From: Erysipelotrichaceae bacterium | GTDB lineage: Bacteria; Bacillota_I; Bacilli_A; Erysipelotrichales; Erysipelotrichaceae | Assembly (NCBI GenBank): GCA_022767445.1 | Contig: JALENJ010000030.1 | Location: forward strand, 1-37,057 | Length of the DNA stretch: 37,057 nucleotides | Reading direction: 5' to 3' | Program-made: the position numbers and the translations under genes | The notes under the pieces: model-generated | Databases searched by the model: none | What the model was told of the DNA's origin: nothing | Seen by the model: only the letters and a program-made list of their open reading frames with translations | Shown: positions 24,276 through 32,978 of the stretch, one piece after another | How the letters are laid out: every line of letters begins with the position of its first letter | Numbering within the stretch: position 1 is the first letter of the stretch

Positions 24276-25430
24276 ATGACAAATATCTATGACTATATCA
24301 ACTGGCGAAAAGATATCACGCTATCCTATGATGCATTCAACGAAGTTGATAACATCATCCTAAGTTTATTATCTTATGTTGAGTTTGATGACATACCAAA
24401 TATCGATACAACACTATTACCTATTCAGACTGTTACAGAGACCTATTTTGCAAAAAATTCTGACTTACAAGAAGAAAACGCAGAGATTTATAAACAAAAG
24501 ATGCCCTTCCTACTAAAGAAAATCAGTGATTCTAGTCGCTTTTGTGATATGAAAATTGGTTATTATATCAACTATATTGATAAGAATTCAGTTGTACAGT
24601 TCTCTGCGATTACCTTTGACTTCCCTGAATTTATGTATATTGCATTCCGTGGAACGGACAATACCTTCACAGGTTGGAAGGAAGATTTCTACCTATCCTA
24701 TGTGACTGGTACAAATGGGCAAAAAGCTGCCGCAACTTACTTAGATCAGCTTTTTGAAAACAGTCATAAACCAATCCAACTTGGCGGTCACTCTAAGGGA
24801 GGCAATCTAGCGATATATGCTGCGTGTAATTGCAAAAAACAAATTCAAGATCGAATTACCACAATCTGGTCTAATGATGGACCAGGATTCTTACAACAGA
24901 TGGTAGATACACCATCTTACCAAAAAATACAAGATCGTATCCGTTTAATCATCCCTGATTCATCCATCGTTGGTGTTTTGATGAATAACGTCACTCCTAA
25001 GGTCATACAAAGTGATGCAAATGGTGTTATGCAACATGACGCAACTACATGGCAAGTCATGCAAAATCACTTTGTGGAAGCCAAGTTATCCAATAACTCT
25101 GCTTTCCTCAATAAAGCAATTGATACATGGCTTTCCAGTGTATCGGAAGAAGAAGCGAAAATCGCCATCGATAGTGTATTCTCGGTACTTGAATCAACAG
25201 ATGTACAAACATTTAATGAACTGAGTCACAAAGGCTTTAAATCAACAAAAGATCTGATGAATGCGGCTAGAAACCTATCACCAGATCAATACTCATTAAT
25301 CCTAAAACTCTTTGGTAACTTTATCTCCAATAGTGGAAATCTATTATTACAAGACTACAAAGATAAAGCCCAAAATCAAATTCAACAAATTACTGATAAA
25401 CTTTTTAAAAACGAGAATCATCATTCATAA
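24276..25430 (+). CDS. DUF2974 (Mbeg1-like) alpha/beta-hydrolase protein
   Basis: This 384-aa protein has a lipase-like alpha/beta-hydrolase core: AFRGTDNTFTGWKEDF (123-138) and the nucleophile elbow GGHSKGGNLAIYAA with Ser173. The opening TNIYDYINWRKDITLSYDAFNEVDNIILSLLSY is typical of DUF2974 proteins of gut Bacillota. No signal peptide is visible, so it is probably cytosolic. Substrate is unknown. The ATG at 24276 has GAGG 8 bp upstream; an in-frame TTG at 24258 is less likely. Its last 26 bp overlap the 3' end of convergent recD2. Probably separately transcribed, because a strong terminator lies just upstream. Confidence 0.88.
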   Translation: MTNIYDYINWRKDITLSYDAFNEVDNIILSLLSYVEFDDIPNIDTTLLPIQTVTETYFAKNSDLQEENAEIYKQKMPFLLKKISDSSRFCDMKIGYYINYIDKNSVVQFSAITFDFPEFMYIAFRGTDNTFTGWKEDFYLSYVTGTNGQKAAATYLDQLFENSHKPIQLGGHSKGGNLAIYAACNCKKQIQDRITTIWSNDGPGFLQQMVDTPSYQKIQDRIRLIIPDSSIVGVLMNNVTPKVIQSDANGVMQHDATTWQVMQNHFVEAKLSNNSAFLNKAIDTWLSSVSEEEAKIAIDSVFSVLESTDVQTFNELSHKGFKSTKDLMNAARNLSPDQYSLILKLFGNFISNSGNLLLQDYKDKAQNQIQQITDKLFKNENHHS

Positions 25431-27603
25431 TCGTTTGGATTCGAGTTGTAAGAGTTGTATTGCGGGGGTGCTTGTCTAATACTTGTACCCCTTTTAAAAA
25501 CGCATCTAACTCACCAAGAACAATCAAAGCTTTACGTGCTCTTGTAATTGCTGTATATATAAGCTTTCTTTGTAACATGCCCGCATGTCTTTGAATCACT
25601 GGCATAATCACAATTGGATACTCACTACCTTGTGATTTGTGTACACTGATGCAGTATGCATGTGTAATGTTAATCCAGTTTTCTGGTTTATATTCAACGA
25701 TGATATCGCCAAAGGCGCAGATAATTGTCGTCTTGTGATCTTCTGCTTGACTTGCATCTATGATCTCAATAATTCTACCGATATCACCGTTGTAAACATC
25801 ATCGTCCGGTTGATTCTTCAACTGAAGAATTTTATCACCCTCACGCATAGTACTATATCCAGATCGTACCTCTTTTTTACTTTTATCCGCAGGATTAAAA
25901 GCTTCTTGCAGTACATTATTCAATGTATCAATACCAGCAGCTCCAGCATACATTGGTGATAGTATCTGAATATCATCAATGTCATAACCCTTACTTAAAG
26001 CATCCTCCACCATCATCAAGATATGCTTACGAATATCCTGTGGTGGACATGCATAGAACTTAGCATCATGTTGACAATCCGCAATATTGACGGTTCCTTC
26101 ATGGATTGCATGCGCCAAGTTAATCACATCACTATCATTCTGTTGACGATAGATATGCTTTAATTCAATACAAGAAAACTCGTTAGTATCGATTAAATCT
26201 CTTAATACGCTACCCGGTCCAACACTTGGTAATTGATCTTGATCACCAATCACACAGATTTTCTTAATGTGTTTGCTTGCCAGCAATAGATGATAGAATA
26301 ACCAATTATCTACCATGGAAAACTCATCCACAATCAATAAATCCGCATATATTGGTTCATCTTCATTCTTTCCAAACGTATTTGATTCCAAATTCCATTG
26401 TAGTAATGAATGAATTGTAAAGGCTGTTTCTCCACTTAACTCCGCAAGTCTTTTCGCAGCTCTTCCTGTAGGAGCTGCGCATATCACTGTCGAGGATGGA
26501 TACATCAACTTAAACAACTTCATCATCGCATAGACAATTGTTGTCTTACCTGTACCTGGACCGCCTGTGATAATCATAAAAGATTTCTCAAAGAATTCTT
26601 TGATCGCATGAATCTGTGTTTGGTCATAGGTAATCCCAAGTTGTTTTTGTAAACTTTGTAGATATTCCATCAATGAATCAGAATCGTATGGATCTAAGTA
26701 CTTGTATGGAAAATCCGCAAGAAAAGATGAAATACCTACCTCTGCTTCATATTGTGCAATTGGATATACACGATTTTCTTCTCTGACTAGCTTTTGATTG
26801 AGTATGGATTGTTCTAAAATCTCATCAAAGTCAGAATTCTCACCAGTGATTCTAAGCTCCTTACAAAATGCATTTTCAAGTGTCAGGATATCGATATAGC
26901 TATCTCCACTCTTCATACATAAATCAGCAACTAGAGTAATTAATAAAGCTAGTAATCTTCGATGATCATTATCATCGATACCTAAGCTTTTACCAATCTT
27001 GTCCGCAGTAATAAAACCAAAACCATCAATTTCTTCTACTAAACGATATGGATTTTCTTGTAGTTTTCGTAAAGATTCGCTGCCATACGTGCGGACAATC
27101 TTGGCTAGATTTTGTTGACCTAAGCCATGAATATTTAAAAAGTTTGCTAGATCTTCTAGACCATTATCTTCTTGTAGACCTTTGAGTATTGTATTTTTTT
27201 GTTCATCTGATAAATCGAGTATCTCATCAAGAACTTTATCATCTTTTTTAATCTTGTTTAGACACTCATCCCCAAGTTGTTCAACAATTCTTGTGGCAGT
27301 CTTTTTACCTATCCCTGGATACAAAGGACCAGAAAGATACTTAATGATTCCATCTTTCTGTGATGGTAACATCTTTATCACAGTATCGATTTTGAATTGA
27401 ACACCATAACGAGGATGTTCTACATATGTTCCCTTTAATTGATAATCCTCGCCAACAACAATTTCAGGAATGATACCAGTTACAGATATGACACGAGACT
27501 TCGTTTCATTCAGCGTAAACTTAGCAGCAGTATAAAAATTCTCTTCGTTACGAAAGAGAATAAATGTAAATTTACCTGTTAATGTTACCTGTGTCTGGTC
27601 CAT
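25405..27603 (-). CDS. recD2: RecD2-type 5'-3' DNA helicase
   Basis: This 732-aa SF1B helicase of the RecBC-independent RecD2 (YrrC) family is associated with DNA repair and replication-fork upkeep. The N-terminal OB-like region is at 1-80, then helix-hairpin-helix motifs GPLYPGIGKKTATRIVEQLG (92-111) and GFGFITADKIGKSLGI. Walker A GGPGTGKTT is at 347-355, followed by CAAPTGRAAKRLAEL, motif II LLIVDEFSMVD, GDQDQLPSVGPG, the UvrD_C_2 ending HKSQGSEYPIVIMP, and motif VI YTAITRARKAL. Length fits. It lies 9 bp after mnmA, so it is in the spx-mnmA-recD2 operon. In Bacillus yrrC lies near mnmA (trmU) as well. Confidence 0.95.
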   Translation of the reverse strand: MDQTQVTLTGKFTFILFRNEENFYTAAKFTLNETKSRVISVTGIIPEIVVGEDYQLKGTYVEHPRYGVQFKIDTVIKMLPSQKDGIIKYLSGPLYPGIGKKTATRIVEQLGDECLNKIKKDDKVLDEILDLSDEQKNTILKGLQEDNGLEDLANFLNIHGLGQQNLAKIVRTYGSESLRKLQENPYRLVEEIDGFGFITADKIGKSLGIDDNDHRRLLALLITLVADLCMKSGDSYIDILTLENAFCKELRITGENSDFDEILEQSILNQKLVREENRVYPIAQYEAEVGISSFLADFPYKYLDPYDSDSLMEYLQSLQKQLGITYDQTQIHAIKEFFEKSFMIITGGPGTGKTTIVYAMMKLFKLMYPSSTVICAAPTGRAAKRLAELSGETAFTIHSLLQWNLESNTFGKNEDEPIYADLLIVDEFSMVDNWLFYHLLLASKHIKKICVIGDQDQLPSVGPGSVLRDLIDTNEFSCIELKHIYRQQNDSDVINLAHAIHEGTVNIADCQHDAKFYACPPQDIRKHILMMVEDALSKGYDIDDIQILSPMYAGAAGIDTLNNVLQEAFNPADKSKKEVRSGYSTMREGDKILQLKNQPDDDVYNGDIGRIIEIIDASQAEDHKTTIICAFGDIIVEYKPENWINITHAYCISVHKSQGSEYPIVIMPVIQRHAGMLQRKLIYTAITRARKALIVLGELDAFLKGVQVLDKHPRNTTLTTRIQTIMNDDSRF

Positions 27604-27612
27604 GATACTCCT

Positions 27613-28752
27613 TTATGCTTGAACTGACGTTTGAACAAGTTCCATCAAATCCTGTCCATCTTTATAGACTTTTTCAATCTTACCACCAGCAAACATAACA
27701 TCTCCATCATAGAAGACTGCTTCTTGTCCTGGTGTGATACTACGTATTCCTTCAGGGAATACAACAGTGATGGTACCGTCTTGATTTAGTTGAACCTCAA
27801 CATCATTATCTGCCTGACGATAGCGGAACTTGGCATGGCATTTGAGTGGTAATGTACGATCTGCCAACCAATTGACTCCACTTACAAGACATGATGTGGA
27901 ATATAGTAAGTCTTGATGATTCGAATCTACAACATACAATTCATTCTTGTATACGTCTTTTCCAACAACAAAGAATGGACCAATACCACCGATATCCAAT
28001 CCCTTACGTTGTCCAATTGTGTAATACATAACTCCTTGATGTACTCCCACTTTCTTCTTAGTCGTTACATCGATAATATCCCCAGATTTCATTGGTAGAT
28101 AATTACTCAAGAACTCACGGAAGTGACGTTCTCCAATAAAGCAGATACCAGTAGAATCTTTCTTCTTTGCGATGGATAAGTCTAGCTTTTCAGCAATCTG
28201 TCTAACTTCTGGCTTAGAGATATTCCCTAATGGGAATAAAACATGATCTAACACTTCACGACGAATCTCTGTTAAGAAATAGGATTGATCCTTGTTTAAA
28301 TCATCTGCTTTGCATAAAACAGGATGACCATCTTCATATCCAAGTTTGACATAGTGACCAGTAGCTACCGTATCAAAACCTTGTTCTTTCGCAAACTTCA
28401 TGAAGCTATCAAATTTAATAAAACGATTACATAAAATATCAGGATTCGGTGTTCTTCCTAACTTGTATTCGTTGATGAAAGTCTCAAAGACATCATCCCA
28501 ATATTCTTTGATAAAGTCGATACGCAATAACTTTAATCCAAGTTTATTTGCGACATCCATTGCGTCTTTGTAATCCGCTTCTTGCGGACATACAGAATCA
28601 TAGAGAGTAGGATTTCCATTGAAATCTTCATTGGCTACTGAGTCCCAATTACGCATAAAAGCGCAAGTCACATCATATCCCTGCTGTTGTAATAAATATG
28701 CGGCGATGGCACTATCTACACCACCTGATAAACCTACGAGTACTTTTTTCAT
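27613..28752 (-). CDS. mnmA: tRNA-specific 2-thiouridylase MnmA
   Basis: This 379-aa enzyme thiolates U34 of tRNA-Lys, Glu and Gln. The PP-loop GLSGGVDSA lies at residues 6-14. The two catalytic cysteines are in NPDILCNRFIKF and STGICFIGER. Further marks are TGHYVKLG, DQSYFLTEI, YTIGQRKGLDIGG and the C-terminal beta domain ending SITPGQEAVFYDGDVMFAGG. The start at 28752 matches the family N-terminus (MKKVLVGLSGG). In-frame ATGs at 28761 and 28839 extend into spx or its hairpin and are rejected. No convincing ribosome site precedes the start, while a TATAAT lies 8 bp upstream. Confidence 0.95.
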   Translation of the reverse strand: MKKVLVGLSGGVDSAIAAYLLQQQGYDVTCAFMRNWDSVANEDFNGNPTLYDSVCPQEADYKDAMDVANKLGLKLLRIDFIKEYWDDVFETFINEYKLGRTPNPDILCNRFIKFDSFMKFAKEQGFDTVATGHYVKLGYEDGHPVLCKADDLNKDQSYFLTEIRREVLDHVLFPLGNISKPEVRQIAEKLDLSIAKKKDSTGICFIGERHFREFLSNYLPMKSGDIIDVTTKKKVGVHQGVMYYTIGQRKGLDIGGIGPFFVVGKDVYKNELYVVDSNHQDLLYSTSCLVSGVNWLADRTLPLKCHAKFRYRQADNDVEVQLNQDGTITVVFPEGIRSITPGQEAVFYDGDVMFAGGKIEKVYKDGQDLMELVQTSVQA

Positions 28753-28770
28753 ATACACCATTATATAACA

Positions 28771-28793
28771 AAAGAAGCCTAATTGGCTTCTTT
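28771..28793 (-). terminator. Hairpin at the end of spx (partial terminator before mnmA)
   Basis: A perfect 9-bp stem AAAGAAGCC/GGCTTCTTT with a 5-nt loop overlaps the spx stop codon. The T-rich 3' arm (TTCTTTTG) could act as the release tract. mnmA begins 19 bp beyond. Confidence 0.6.
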
Positions 28794-29225
28794 GTGCACA
28801 ACAGTTTGTAATGTTTGACAAGCTTTGTAATTTGGGCAACTTTCATTACAGCTATGATCAGCTAAGCGACGTAGTTCCGCAGGAACAAATACACCAATCT
28901 CCTCTTCATCATAGCCAACTTGGAAGTTATTTTCACTCAGTATAATTGGACGCTTTAAGACACTTGGATTCCGTTTGATAAATGTGATTAATTCATCAAT
29001 TTTCATCGCATCAAGATCTAAATTAGACTCTTGAATGATCTTAGAGCGTTTAGAAATAATATCATCACTACCATTTTCACTTCTCATCAGAAGATGCTTG
29101 ATTTCGTTGTCATTCAACAATGTTTTAAATATATTCTTCTCTATAAATGGAAGATTACGATCTTTAAGCCATTGTTTCACTTTACGACAACTAGCACATC
29201 CTGGAGATGTATAAACAACTATCAT
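28779..29225 (-). CDS. spx: Spx/ArsC-family regulator with Cys-rich C-terminal tail
   Basis: This 148-aa protein is of the Spx/MgsR family, thioredoxin-fold regulators that bind RNA polymerase alpha and respond to thiol stress. The redox switch CASC is at C10-C13 (TSPGCASCRK). Spx-type sequence follows: LPFIEKNIF, LLMRSENGSDDIISKRSK, IDELITFIKRNPSVLKRPIIL, QVGYDEEEIGVFVP. After residue 122 it departs from the usual 131-aa form with a tail bearing C126, C130 and C136. The ATG at 29225 is chosen: AGGAGG directly touches the other ATG (29231), which would leave no spacing. First gene of spx-mnmA-recD2. Confidence 0.85.
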   Translation of the reverse strand: MIVVYTSPGCASCRKVKQWLKDRNLPFIEKNIFKTLLNDNEIKHLLMRSENGSDDIISKRSKIIQESNLDLDAMKIDELITFIKRNPSVLKRPIILSENNFQVGYDEEEIGVFVPAELRRLADHSCNESCPNYKACQTLQTVVHKEAN

Positions 29226-29245
29226 AACCATCCTCCTGTCTAAAG

Positions 29246-29254
29246 ATTATAGCA
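29246..29254 (-). promoter_or_regulatory. Extended -10 promoter of spx-mnmA-recD2
   Basis: The minus strand reads TGCTATAAT (TGn plus perfect -10), 20 bp before the spx ATG. TTGACC lies only 7 bp upstream of the -10, too close to be its -35. Confidence 0.65.
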
Positions 29255-29301
29255 CGCAGGTCAACAAAATAAAATATTTTATAAAAGATAACTAATTTGT
29301 A

Positions 29302-30894
29302 CTATTCAACCTTTTCCATTTTGCCAAAAGCAAGTGCAGACAAGAAGAAACATCCAATCGCAAAGACAGCAGAAACAAAGATACTGATGATAAAACCAAT
29401 CTCCATATTTAAAGTTAGTATCCCAACAACTGCCCCACATCCGATAGCGATTGCCATCACCATAACCAATAAAACTTCAAAAACCAGCGTTGAAAATACT
29501 TTAAAATCTCCTAAATGTGGGTTGAGTATAGTTTCAACTATCATCTTAATATATAGCTGTAATGCATTTGTACTAACACCAATCAATGTTGTTAAGACAA
29601 TCTGTAATAATGATAAGCCTAATGCACTACCACCAATCATTGCAAGTAAGAAACAGTCAATCAACGCTTTGATGTGATCCATTTTCGTTGCATTCCATGT
29701 CTTGTTTATTCTTGTATCAGGAATTAGATATGTAATATAAGAATCTAATTCACGCAACCACTTCGATTGACCAAATGAGAAAAAAGTTAGACAGTACACA
29801 ATACCAATCGGTAAGATGAACAATCTTAAGAATTCATTCTGTGGCATCCATATGTTATGACGTGTCACAAAATTTAAAACCAAACCAGCCAACAAGAAGA
29901 TGAAAGTTCTTCCCGTAAATATAAACGTACGATTCTTTTTATATTCTAATAGCTGCCGATAGAAAATCGCTTTTGCGTAATATCCCTTGTAATTGATATT
30001 AGCCTGAATATACTTCTTTCGTTTTCCAACCACCTGAGCTCTACCAGTTTTTTTGGCAGTTGCGACTGCTTCTTCATAATCATCCGCAAACTTCTCCGCA
30101 TCTTCATAATATGCGCCATCACATTTTGACTTCTTCGCCAAGATTGGAAGTGTAATCATCAATAGAATACAAAGGATTGAACCTAAAACATTGCTCCACG
30201 TTGGTCCATAGAAAATCAACTGGATAAAAGCTATCTTCCAGCCAAAGATTGGAATCAAGTTGATGATAGGCATCTGTATGTACTCCTGTACCAATTCAAT
30301 ACTATATCCATGTTGTAGAACTTGAATGAGGAGTCCAATCACCAAAGCAAATAGCATCAAGTAAAGGATACGTCCAATCAGACGATAGACCTTCTCTGGG
30401 ATCGTTTCATTACCAAAACATAATACATACAAACTTGTATCAATAAATAAATTAGAGATCAAAAAACATACGAAGTATAAAGCAAATAACAATACTGAAT
30501 CATAAAAGAAACGTCCACCCAGTATCGACATCACCAACAACAATATGCTAATGCCAATCGTTCCTTGCATACCTTCATAAATCAATATCTCCTTCGGCGA
30601 AACGGGAGATTGGAAGATAAATTGAACATCTGCTTTTAAGAAGACAATCCCTTTTCTTTGAAATAGTTGAACTAGTGAAGGCACACCAAAATATAACTGA
30701 GCAAAGATAAATATCATTACGTATTGGCCAGCATTTTTAATTCCAATCATATCTAAGAAAGCTCCAAAGCCAGTCAAGATGAATACAAAGTAAGCAATCA
30801 TAAGCAATGATATGATCAAAAATGTCGGTTTACGAATACTCTTTTTTATACTGTTGATAAACGTACGTTTTGTAATATACAAGATCCCATTCAT
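29302..30894 (-). CDS. ABC exporter membrane protein (ABC_export-like)
   Basis: This 530-aa polytopic protein has about ten hydrophobic segments grouped in two clusters. They are split by a charged cytoplasmic loop at about residues 265-305 (YYEDAEKFADDYEEAVATAKKTGRAQ). It resembles the putative ABC exporter family of Bacillota: the N-terminal YITKRTFINSIKKSIRKP, DVQFIFQSPVSPKEIL and GRFFYDSVLL. Its start overlaps the ATPase stop by 4 bp, so the two form one transporter. The exported substrate is unknown. The 70-bp gap downstream to spx holds an AT-only palindrome but no convincing terminator. Confidence 0.85.
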   Translation of the reverse strand: MNGILYITKRTFINSIKKSIRKPTFLIISLLMIAYFVFILTGFGAFLDMIGIKNAGQYVMIFIFAQLYFGVPSLVQLFQRKGIVFLKADVQFIFQSPVSPKEILIYEGMQGTIGISILLLVMSILGGRFFYDSVLLFALYFVCFLISNLFIDTSLYVLCFGNETIPEKVYRLIGRILYLMLFALVIGLLIQVLQHGYSIELVQEYIQMPIINLIPIFGWKIAFIQLIFYGPTWSNVLGSILCILLMITLPILAKKSKCDGAYYEDAEKFADDYEEAVATAKKTGRAQVVGKRKKYIQANINYKGYYAKAIFYRQLLEYKKNRTFIFTGRTFIFLLAGLVLNFVTRHNIWMPQNEFLRLFILPIGIVYCLTFFSFGQSKWLRELDSYITYLIPDTRINKTWNATKMDHIKALIDCFLLAMIGGSALGLSLLQIVLTTLIGVSTNALQLYIKMIVETILNPHLGDFKVFSTLVFEVLLVMVMAIAIGCGAVVGILTLNMEIGFIISIFVSAVFAIGCFFLSALAFGKMEKVE

Positions 30895-31610
30895 GCGCCT
30901 ATCTCCTGATTATCCATCTGTTTTTTATCCGTGATGGAGAAGAAAATCTCTTGAATATCCTGGGAATTATCACCAGTATTTTCAAAGGTTCCAATTAGTT
31001 TACCGTGATTCATAATATAGAGAATGTCCCATAGATCTTGTACCATCTCCAACATATGTGTACTAATCAAAACAGTAACACCCTTCTCTTTTAGCTCAAT
31101 GATAATAGCCTTTAACTCTTTGATCGCAGCAGGATCTAGTCCTATCATCGGCTCATCAAAAAGAATAACCTGAGGTTTGATGCATAATGCACAAAGAATA
31201 CTTACCTTCTGCATCATACCCTTTGATAGTTCATCACCAAGCTTATCCACCTTATCATCCATCTCAAAGCGTTTCAAAAACTGCTGGACTTCTTCATCTG
31301 TGATATTGGAATGATATGCACGACGTATATATTCAATATGCTCATTTACAGTCAAACTTGGGAACATTGATGGTAGTTCAGGTACATAAGCAAATATCTT
31401 TTTCGCATCAATTGATTTTGCTGGAAGTCCATTGATTTTAATCTCCCCTTCGTATCTCAATAAACCAGAGATACTCTTGATTGTAGTAGATTTACCGGCA
31501 CCATTTGGCCCAAGCAAAATACCAATTTTTCCATCAGGTATCACAAAACTAACATCATCTACTGCAGATACATCTTTATATTTCTTCATAAGACTTGTAA
31601 TTTCAAGCAT
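30891..31610 (-). CDS. ABC transporter ATP-binding protein (exporter)
   Basis: This 239-aa ATPase partners with the downstream membrane protein. Walker A GPNGAGKST is at 34-42, FAYVPELPSMFPSLTV carries the Q-loop-region variant, the signature reads LSKGMMQKVSIL, Walker B VILFDEPMIGLDP, and the switch His STHMLEM. SKGM in place of SGGQ is common among ABC-2-like exporters. An AAGGAGA site 8 bp upstream supports the ATG. It is divergent from the trpS leader. Confidence 0.92.
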   Translation of the reverse strand: MLEITSLMKKYKDVSAVDDVSFVIPDGKIGILLGPNGAGKSTTIKSISGLLRYEGEIKINGLPAKSIDAKKIFAYVPELPSMFPSLTVNEHIEYIRRAYHSNITDEEVQQFLKRFEMDDKVDKLGDELSKGMMQKVSILCALCIKPQVILFDEPMIGLDPAAIKELKAIIIELKEKGVTVLISTHMLEMVQDLWDILYIMNHGKLIGTFENTGDNSQDIQEIFFSITDKKQMDNQEIGA

Positions 31611-31641
31611 AATTGTATTCTCCTTTTCTCTTCGTTATGCT

Positions 31642-31670
31642 AGCATACCATAGGAAATACCTCTTTACAA
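31642..31670 (-). promoter_or_regulatory. Putative promoter of the ABC exporter pair
   Basis: On the minus strand TTGTAA (31665-31670), a 17-bp spacer and TATGCT with a TGn extension (31642-31647) lie 32 bp from the ATPase ATG. Its -35 overlaps that of the divergent trpS promoter. Confidence 0.4.
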
Positions 31671-31690
31671 TCAAGTAAAACTGGTGTAAT
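31664..31690 (+). promoter_or_regulatory. Putative promoter of the trpS leader
   Basis: TTTACA (31664-31669), a 15-bp spacer and TGTAAT with a TGn extension (31685-31690) precede the T-box leader. Confidence 0.4.
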
Positions 31691-31696
31691 TCCAGG

Positions 31697-31920
31697 AAAC
31701 TGTGATAGAATATCACTGTATTTGGAATGCGATTATAAATTGAAATCCAATAGAGAATCAGTGGCTGGTGGAAACTGATGATTTCGCTTATATGTTTGGA
31801 GTTCCACAAGATAAATACCGGTGATCCGTTATCTCATATCAAGTGATCCTTTTTGGATAAGTTGGGTGGTACCGCGCATAAGTCTCATGCGTCCCTTCAT
31901 ATTGAAAGAGGCTTTTTATT
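31697..31920 (+). promoter_or_regulatory. T-box riboswitch, tRNA-Trp responsive
   Basis: The leader of trpS carries the consensus T-box GGGTGGTACCGCG (31864-31876), preceded by a Stem I-like region. The distal stem is AATCAGT/AACTGAT around a GGCTGGTGG loop, and a TGG specifier candidate (31797-31799) lies on the 3' side in GTTTGGAGTTCC. The UGGU pairs with a tRNA end carrying A or G at the discriminator by wobble. The terminator is an imperfect stem over about 31889-31911 followed by CTTTTTATTT. It fills most of the 326-bp gap between the ABC exporter and trpS. Confidence 0.9.
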
Positions 31921-31936
31921 TATAGGAGTTATCGAT

Positions 31937-32929
31937 ATGAAAAGAATGTTAAGTGGTATCAAACCAACAGGACAATTACACCTAGGAAACTACATCGGCG
32001 CATTACGTCATTTCGTCGCATCACAAGATGAGTATGAGATGTTTGCATTCATCGCAAACCTTCACTGTATTACTGTTCCTCAAGACCCACAAGAACTACA
32101 GAAAAATCTAAAAGACTGTGTTGCCTTATACCTAGCTTGTGGTCTTAATCCAAACAAAGCTACAATCTTCCTTCAAACAGATGTGAAGGAACATGCACAA
32201 TTAGGCTTTATCATGTGCTGTCATACATATATGGGAGAACTCAACCGTATGACACAATTCAAGGATAAACAAGCCAAGGGAGAAAAGAACTTATCTGGAG
32301 GATTGTATACCTACCCATCCCTTATGGCCGCAGATATTCTGTTGTATAGTCCAGACTACGTACCAGTTGGCGAAGACCAGAAACAACACGTTGAATTAAC
32401 ACGTGATGTGGCAGAAAGAATGAACAACCGCTATGGCCAACTCTTTACAGTACCAGAACCACTCGTCGCAAAAGTTGGTGCACGCATTATGTCACTAAGT
32501 GATCCAACAAAGAAGATGTCCAAGTCCGACGAGACAAACAAAGGTTGTATTTATCTACTCGATGATTTAAAGGTTGCACGCAAAAAAGTCATGTCTGCTG
32601 TAACGGATAGTATTGGTAAAGTTCAATACGATCCAGAAAACCAACCAGGTATTGCCAACCTAATGCAGATACTATCTTCCTTATCCAACAATCGCTCATT
32701 CGCAGATATCGAAGAAGAGTTCAAAGATCAAGGATATGGTGTATTTAAGAAAGCTGTTGCAGATGCTGTATGCAACCAATTAGAACAAATTCAAACACGC
32801 TACAAAGAAATTGTAGAAAGCAACTTGATTGAAGAAGTATTAACACAAGGTGCACAAAAAGCCTGTTTGATTGCCAGTGCAAAACTTGATCAAGTACAAA
32901 AAGCAATCGGTATGGAAATCATCAAATAA
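31937..32929 (+). CDS. trpS: Tryptophanyl-tRNA synthetase
   Basis: This 330-aa class I synthetase charges tRNA-Trp. The HIGH motif is the HLGN of GIKPTGQLHLGNYIGAL (7-23), and the KMSKS motif is KKMSKSD (192-198). GGLYTYPSLMAADILLY and VPVGEDQKQHVELTRD are characteristic. The ATG at 31937 follows TAGGAG at 7 bp. An in-frame ATG at 31853 would translate through the T-box and its terminator and is rejected. It is monocistronic: T-box upstream, bidirectional terminator downstream. Confidence 0.98.
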   Translation: MKRMLSGIKPTGQLHLGNYIGALRHFVASQDEYEMFAFIANLHCITVPQDPQELQKNLKDCVALYLACGLNPNKATIFLQTDVKEHAQLGFIMCCHTYMGELNRMTQFKDKQAKGEKNLSGGLYTYPSLMAADILLYSPDYVPVGEDQKQHVELTRDVAERMNNRYGQLFTVPEPLVAKVGARIMSLSDPTKKMSKSDETNKGCIYLLDDLKVARKKVMSAVTDSIGKVQYDPENQPGIANLMQILSSLSNNRSFADIEEEFKDQGYGVFKKAVADAVCNQLEQIQTRYKEIVESNLIEEVLTQGAQKACLIASAKLDQVQKAIGMEIIK

Positions 32930-32936
32930 AGTATCT

Positions 32937-32964
32937 AAAAAAGAGAACTGTGTTCTCTTTTTTT
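32937..32964 (+). terminator. Bidirectional terminator between trpS (+) and yitT (-)
   Basis: AAAAAAGAGAAC and GTTCTCTTTTTT form a 12-bp stem with a TGT loop. The T-run on the plus strand serves trpS, and the A-run at the left reads as Ts on the minus strand for yitT. Confidence 0.88.
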
Positions 32965-32978
32965 TAATAATCGCAATA

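Noticed and set aside
29269-29282. AT-only palindrome ATAAAATATTTTAT as terminator of the ABC exporter
   Set aside because: It has no GC pairs and no loop; chance is likely in such AT-rich spacer.
31853-31936. 28-codon N-terminal extension of trpS
   Set aside because: It would be translated through the T-box and terminator; the family N-terminus starts at the later ATG.
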